Part shown: positions 58,044 through 64,000 of the stretch, piece after piece
How the letters are laid out: each line of letters begins with the position of its first letter
Position numbering within the stretch: position 1 is the first letter of the stretch
Origin: Sporothrix humicola
Lineage: Eukaryota > Ascomycota > Sordariomycetes > Ophiostomatales > Ophiostomataceae
Length of the DNA stretch: 64,000 nucleotides
Reading direction: 5' to 3'
Assembly: GCA_021396245.1 (NCBI GenBank)
Contig: WNYE01000035.1
Location: forward strand, 248,001-312,000
The notes under the pieces: model-generated
Told to the model about the DNA's origin: nothing
Databases searched by the model: none
Seen by the model: the letters and a program-made list of their open reading frames with translations, nothing else
Translations under genes and position numbers: made by a program

Positions 58044-59142
58044 AAGGAGAGCACCAAAAAAAAAGGGCTGACCTGACCTGGAGGTTATGATTTCAGTCGT
58101 GCATTACTTTTTTTTCGTGAAAATCTGCATCTTTGGCCATAATTTTTTTTCGATTATATTATATTGTTCTTGGGAGTTTGCTAGACGCATCATCCACACA
58201 TTGTATGATGGAGTTATCTTTTTTGTTTATCTTTTAACCCTTTTTGGACTCTTTATGTCTATTCTTTTATATTTTCTACGGATGTATTTTTTCACCGCTA
58301 TACCATTTTTATGGCCTTAACTTTATTATAGTGTACACTTTTACTTAGAAATGATCATACATGTGTTTGGTTTTGGAATCAGAATCGTGGAGGACGCCGT
58401 TGCATTTATGAAACAAGTTTATTATGTGAGAAAGTGTATGAACCTGATTGTATATTTGTGATGCAAAAAGACAAGACAAGAAAAGAAAAGAAAAGTATTG
58501 AGAGACAGGTGATCATGTAGAATTTATCATCCTTGATGTTCATGGGGAGTTTTCGCCCAGTACGTATTTCCGCGTCCAATTAATCAGAGTCCTTGTATGT
58601 CTTTACCCCCGAGTGATATATACATCCCGAGTTTTTTTTGTCGTTGCCAACTGACCGCATGCATATATAATAGCGAATGTTTCCGTGTAGCGTCACCCTT
58701 CCATAATGCTCCCGTGTATATCTAAAATCAATACACCCGCAAGACGCCAAGCAGAGATTTTTATGCCCCTTTCCAAAACCATCATAAAATTATAAAGGGC
58801 TTGAGCGAGTGTGATAATGGCGCCTGAAAAAAAAAAAAAAAAGAAATCAAAATGAAAAAAAGAGCAAAAGAAATACAGTGTTTTTCTTAATATACAAAGT
58901 GTAAATCATAAATAGATGCAAAGGAAAAAAAGGGGACCAGAGCGAATAAGTATGGTATCATGATAATAGCAAAAGAAGAAGGAAAGCAAAAAACAAGTCG
59001 CATGTTCCAGATGCAAGCGAAAGTGGGAATACGGTAGACAAAGGAGAGACATCATATATAGAACAAATGAAAATCGTGGCTTGGAGTTTTTTTCTGGGCT
59101 TTTCTAGAGGTTCATCAAACAAATCCGTGAAAGTGCTTTACG
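58044..59142. other. Tail-to-tail intergenic
   Basis: About 1.1 kb of AT-rich DNA between two convergent genes, with T-rich sequence on the left and A-rich on the right, as expected for opposing 3' UTRs. No gene is seen. Confidence 0.55.
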
Positions 59143-61521
59143 CTACTTCCGATCGAACTGCTCGTCGGCCTCTGGTGGGATATTGACAATACGGAGGGGA
59201 CCGAGCTGTGGTTGCAACATCGGAGATGGTGGATCGGGAGACAAGTACTCCCGGCGGGAGGGCACACCTGATAGTTCGACAGGGGCAAATTGAACAATGG
59301 GAGCACTGGGTGCAACGGGCGCAGTGGGTGGGGTAGGAGACGCTTGAGCTATGGGAGGCGTATATTCTGTGGCATTTTGAGATGCGGGAGTCTCATCTGC
59401 GCTCTCATAAAGTGCTTCTGTAGTTCCGGAGCCCGACGAGGAAGCGCGCTTGTGCGGGATGGCACCATTTTGAAACCGTACTGTTTTCCCAGAATTGCTC
59501 CTCACACTATTGCGATTGCTGCTGCCACCGACGACGGTCGAGCTGCCTGCAGTGCCGGTTGTTTGCGTACTTCCTGATCGTATATGCATTGCGCGGTTGT
59601 AAGTCGGCGACATTGGCGAGATCGATTGCTCCGAATTGTCACTGAAGAAAGCATGCCCGTTTGAGGTGGGCGAAACGGGCGAGGTGGGAGGTGAAGTTTT
59701 CGACGTAACCGAGTACCATGGAACCGACGGCAGCCCGAGCTGGTTTTGCATGGGATCCACATGAGAGACCGCCGGTGTTCGCACGCTTGGCCTTCTGGCG
59801 CCTGGCGGCGGGGGGCCGGAGTACTGCCTGCTGTGCATGATCATCGGAGGTGCCTTCTTGCTGCCACTATTGCTACGGTCTGGGCCGTCAAAATCGCTGC
59901 GGCCCGTGCCAAGGAAGGCGTAGTCTTCTGTGGCGGCCTTTCTTTCCTTGGCACGGTTCATACGAATGCGGACAACGTAGAAGATGGCAAAACCCAGTGC
60001 GATTGTACCAATGGTAGCAGCAATGCCTATACCCGCAATGGCGGACGAGGAGAGACCTTTATGGGGCATAAGCGACTCGTTTGAGCTAGTGACGAGGGCA
60101 GGAGGAGCGGTGGTCGCGGTTGAAGAACCTGTGTTGGATTGGTGATATGTGGCGATTTCAGTCATGGTGACAGTAACCGGATGGTGAGAAGTATAAGTCC
60201 AGGTTGACGTCGCTTCAACAGTAGTCTTGGCGTTCAACACTCTGTTTTTTTTGTCAGCTAGCTGTCAAGTTATAGTATTACGATTCGAGGAAGAACATGA
60301 TAACATACACTGTATTCGTCTGGGTGATGGTCTGGATGTTGGTAGACGTGGTGACAACAGTCGTGGTTGAGGAGATAACGCGTGTGATGATGCTCGTGAC
60401 TGTCATAGCATGGACTATAGTGGATGTCGAATGGATACCAGACATGGTCGCCGCCGTTGTCTCCGCCACTGCCTGGGGCTCGCGGGGATCTATTTCTTCC
60501 GTGGAAGCGGTAGGCTCGGTTGGTGTGTTTGGTACAGGGGCAATGAATGGCGCGTCAGGAACTGTGCTCTGTATTACTGTTGTCTGGACGGCCAGCGGCA
60601 GAGCAGTTGTTGTCGTGAGACCGGGTGCTGTTGTTGTGAGGCCGAGAGGTGTTGTGGCAACCAAACTGATGGCACCGGCATTGCTGTTCCCGCCATGTCC
60701 GCTAGTGACATCGGGAATTCCAAGCCCGTCAAGTTCGGTGGTACTGCTGTTGCCGGCAACATTCTGCAAGGGGAGAGCAGTCGGTTCGGCGCGCTTTCCA
60801 ATTGCGGTTGTGGTCACATAGACCCAATTCTATGTTTGGAAATTAGAGCCCAGTCCGGCTTCCTCTGGATACATGTTAAGCACAAGAACTCACAGTCTGT
60901 GTCTCTGCATTCGTGTTGGTGACATCAATGATGGATTTGATAACCGAGCTTTCGAGAACTCTCTGGTATACTGTTGTGAGGCTTGAGACGAAATGAGTAC
61001 TTGTGACGGCAATCACGCTGGTCGCTGTGATGGTTTGCCTATAGATAGACAAATGTCAGCATGGATATTGTTCCACTCCTGAAAGACATATTACATATTG
61101 TATGTTCTCGGTCATAGCAATTTACTTACACTGGATAATAACATTGTCCGTTGTTGCATGTCTGGCCGCTGCTACAACACGCGCTGCCACAGCAAGTAGT
61201 GCCACTCGGACAACACCACTTGTTGTTGCTGTTTCCGGGGTTCATGCAGCAGCTTCCACACAACGAACAGTACGTGTTGCTCTCTCCGAAACAATAGTTG
61301 GTGCCGTTAGAAAGACAGTCCCGTTTCGTCCGGTCAGCATGTTGGGGCCGGCGGAAACCGACCAGCGGCGGATAGCCATCGATGGCAGGCTGTGGTATGA
61401 AGTTCTCGAGGAAATCGTCTGGAAGGCCGTTGTCCGGAACTGCATTGATTCCACGGACATCGCGCACTGGACCAAAGTAGCCCAGGGCAATGGCCACCAG
61501 GCGTCCTACTGCAATTGGCAT
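59143..61521 (-). CDS. Cys-rich single-pass membrane protein, receptor-like layout
   Basis: Four exons, 61521-61130, 61038-60894, 60829-60309 and 60241-59143, encode 718 aa, with agreeing phases (GT/G, 0, GT/A). I do not recognise a named family. An N-terminal hydrophobic run (VGRLVAIALGYFG) may be a weak signal peptide. Residues 69-127 carry 14 cysteines with four CC pairs (for example WCCPSGTTCCGSACC), a knottin- or granulin-like pattern seen in fungal surface proteins. About 140-415 is Thr/Ser/Val-rich and probably O-glycosylated. About 420-444 is a membrane helix (GIAATIGTIALGFAIFYVV) with a basic stop (RIRMNRAKERK). The cytosolic tail of about 270 residues is Ser/Pro-rich. The layout resembles cell-wall sensors of the WSC/MID2 type, but homology is not shown. 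Confidence 0.84.
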
Positions 61522-61529
61522 TGTGGACG

Positions 61530-61616
61530 TTACGGCGACTGCATAGTAGTTTGTGCCGGGTTGTTGATCTTTCTCTGGGAGATTCGGACGGTGGTGGCTC
61601 GGAGATGCTTGGACAT
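61530..61616 (-). promoter_or_regulatory. Upstream ORF (28 codons) before the Cys-rich gene
   Basis: ATG 61616 opens a frame of 28 residues that ends at TAA 61530, eight bases before the main ATG at 61521. It is out of frame with the main CDS. If transcribed, ribosomes would need to reinitiate almost immediately, so it could damp translation. Confidence 0.35.
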
Positions 61617-63943
61617 GTGTTTCGGGAGGTAGACGAGCGGAGCTGGGCTATTTGAGCTGACGGAAGAGGTTACAATGGCGATGAGGTAAGTTCAGTGGTC
61701 TGTTGGTCATGTATGCAGAGATAGTCGGATGCGAGGTTGAATGTATACTTGATACTGGACGATTATCCGGGGTAACAAGAAAGGTGGATGTCTTGTGATA
61801 TGGACAAAACAGTAGAAGAGGGCAGAAGAAAGACGAGATGCGAAGAGGAGGGGGGAAATCAAACCAAGCGAATAAGAAGAACAAGAAAGGAGAACGAAAA
61901 AGAAGAGACAAGACACCGCAACACGAGTCACAAGCGCCTTGCTCTGTATCCTTGCAAACTCAGACGAAGGTAACTCGGGAGTACTTTTGACAAGAAAGGA
62001 CGACAGCGTGTCCACCGAATTGGATCTCTTGAAGCTGGAGGAAAGGGGATAGTAGAACGAACAAGAGTCGACGGGCCGGACGAAAGAACCAATTGAGCCA
62101 AATGAGCCAGACAGAGGCCAAGAAAAGGGCAAGACGAGTATGAGGCGGGAAAGCGAGCTCGAGCTGGCGAAGAAGCTAAAAATGCTGGTTTTGGTGGCAG
62201 CCCGGTTCCTCGTTTGGGAAGTATCAAAGTATCACCCTAAGGGGAGTCTTTGTTGCCGAGTCTCAGATGGGATCGAATTGGGTACATGTCGTCAGCACCA
62301 CACCCGCGGACTGGGAGCACGGAAACGCCTCAATAAGCTTTCGAGAGGAATGGGCTGTTTGTGTGGAAACAAGCGGACGGTGATATAGGGAAAATACAAA
62401 TCGTGCAAGACGCAAAACGAGGAGACACAGGCTAGATTGGGAGCTTGGGGAGCTCGGAGTAGCACAAGGAAGAGCACAGCAAAGAGCACAGAAAACAGGA
62501 GCAAAGCAGAACAAAAAGGCACAAAGAGGCACTTGCATTCGACAGCCGATAGTCACAGAAAAAAAGAAACACGAAACACGACTAAAGAACAAGACCGGGA
62601 CGAAGACAGCCGGTAGGATGAAGGACAAGAACAGACGCGGGCGGCAGACAGCTTTCTTTGCCAATCGGGCGCAAAGGGTGGGAGGGCGTGAGATCCAGAG
62701 GAGCTGAGATGTGCAGTACAGATGCAGCTGGTGAGAGTAAAAGGATGGGGACGAAAAGGGACAACAATACAAGAAAATCAATAACACAAAAACACACACA
62801 CAAAATGCAAGCTCGACCCCGAAAAGGTGGTGTTGTCACTCGAGGAAGGAGCGGCCGTAGACCAGACTCGGCAGGATTGGGCAGGTGCGAACCGGTCGAT
62901 TGTGGACAAGAGAGTGGGCAAGTGTGGGAAGGTATGTGTAAGTGCCTGTGTGGATCTTGGCGGCGCCGAGTACAAAGAACAAAGAACCGCCACGGCCACT
63001 TGCCCGACCAGGCCAAGGTGTGAGGGATAAGAGGCGACGAGAGACCTGGTTTTTCGTCTGCTCGAGTCGTTTGACGAAAAGAAAAAGAGCATTGAGCCGG
63101 AACAACGTCAGCCAGGTGATGGCGGAACACGAAAAGGGGCCAAACCAGGGCCGAGTTGGACGAGTTTGGAAAGTTGCTGGAATTGGGCGGCCGGTGAAGG
63201 AGAGAATTGGTCAATGACGACGTGGAAGAAAAGATATGAGACGACAATATGATAAAACACCGGCGGATCAGAACACAAATGGAAGACGTAGGAAGAACCT
63301 CCAAACCCCAATATTTGGTTCGTGGACCTGGACGATTCCTGCTTTTTGTTCTCTCACGGCGGGACAGCCTGCCTGCCACCTTTTGGCCCTTTGCTCCTTC
63401 CGTGTCGAGCATGTCTCATTTTTTTGTTTCTTTTATCTGTACTATGTATCGGTCCTGCCACTCCAATGGACTTTCTATGTCGCTCCTGCCAGCTGGTATC
63501 GCGAATTGGCCGGCCGGAGGCTGGGGCCTGCATGGGCTGAAAAGCACCTCGCAGACCCCGCTCACCACTGATTCGACAGCCGGCCGAAGCCCAATATGGC
63601 GGTGGGCGTTGTGGGCCGCTGTAGCTGCCATCTTTTGCCTGTTTAGGCGTTCGTTGGAGGAGGCACGCTTCTGCTTTACATTGTTGAGACTCGAAAAGTC
63701 TCTGCGCTTCTCTGCGCCCATGAGGCATTCTGCAGCCAGTGTTTGACCTGTCTACAAGCGCGGCGCCACGGATGCGTTGGCAGCTGTTCCTATGCAGTTC
63801 CTGTGCATTTCCATCTGCAGGTCTGTGTTTCTACACCACTGCGTCGGTTTGACAACGTCACATCCGGCCACCCTCTTCAGCTGGACAGGCAATTGTCCGA
63901 GAGGGGAGAGAGGAAAGAGAGAAAAAAAGATAAATAAAGGAGC
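61617..63943. other. Upstream region of the Cys-rich gene
   Basis: The plus strand is strongly purine-rich over about 61680-63200, so minus-strand transcripts would carry a long C/T-rich leader, as elsewhere in this window. Frames on the minus strand here translate to Ser/Leu/Phe/Pro-rich strings without family resemblance. About 63300-63900 is mixed sequence with nothing recognisable. Confidence 0.5.
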
Positions 63944-64000
63944 CTAGAGTTTCACGCCGTCGAGGTACTTTTTCTGGCCCTGTCTGGCTCTGATACGGGT
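63944..64000 (-). CDS. Possible C-terminal end of a further gene (partial)
   Basis: Reading inward from base 64000 on the minus strand gives an 18-residue basic, hydrophilic tail (TRIRARQGQKKYLDGVKL) ending at TAG 63946-63944. T-rich sequence follows on that strand, as expected for a 3' UTR. The composition looks like a real protein end, unlike the neighbouring low-complexity frames, but the stretch is too short to identify or to rule out chance. Confidence 0.3.
   Translation of the reverse strand, partial: TRIRARQGQKKYLDGVKL

Overview
The window is nuclear DNA of a filamentous ascomycete (Pezizomycotina). The evidence is short phased spliceosomal introns of about 55 to 250 bases with GTRNGT donors and CTAAC branch sites, long pyrimidine-rich leaders, and fungal-specific families (NUP159, RTG2, PER1, HOM6, RCR, fibroin-3-related, DUF8004-type). 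The low density, with intergenic gaps of up to 7 kb, and the protein sequences suggest a Sordariomycete, but this is inference and the genus cannot be read from the sequence. I find no prokaryotic features, CRISPR arrays, rRNA, convincing tRNA or transposon.

Layout, left to right: NUP159 nucleoporin (+, 5' end outside the window, 1-4800); PER1, GPI-anchor lipid remodelling (-, 4 exons, 5258-6534); an uncharacterised 778-residue Ser/Thr-rich ascomycete protein (-, 8251-10587); a 7-kb gene desert; an O-fucosyltransferase-like type II membrane protein (+, 17654-19099); a homopolymer and N-gap assembly scar (19163-19357); RTG2, retrograde signalling (+, 20048-22165, with an in-frame upstream ATG at 19913); a 4.5-kb gap; a large DUF8004-type protein (+, 26704-30980); a secretory-type tyrosinase (-, 4 exons, 31801-34070); RNA polymerase I second-largest subunit (-, 36209-40018); the ARL8 small GTPase (+, 4 exons including a 20-nt microexon, 44439-45416); a small membrane protein with a Gln/Arg-rich tail (+, 47621-48071); homoserine dehydrogenase HOM6 (-, 48339-49667); an RCR-family membrane protein with a PPxY motif (+, 51464-52046); a fibroin-3-related Cys-rich membrane protein (+, 56251-58043); an uncharacterised Cys-rich single-pass membrane protein (-, 4 exons, 59143-61521); and possibly the last codons of another minus-strand gene at the right edge.

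There is no operon or metabolic cluster. Most genes are unrelated housekeeping functions: nuclear pore, rRNA transcription, threonine/methionine synthesis, lysosomal/vacuolar GTPase, retrograde signalling. The one suggestive grouping is at 51-62 kb, where three surface or trafficking-type single-pass membrane proteins lie next to each other. I reconstructed exon structures by hand from donor, branch and acceptor signals plus phase agreement; all coordinates given include the stop codon. No clear undescribed system was found. The best candidates for follow-up are the Cys-rich receptor-like protein, the alternative RTG2 N-terminus, and the long gene-free regions.
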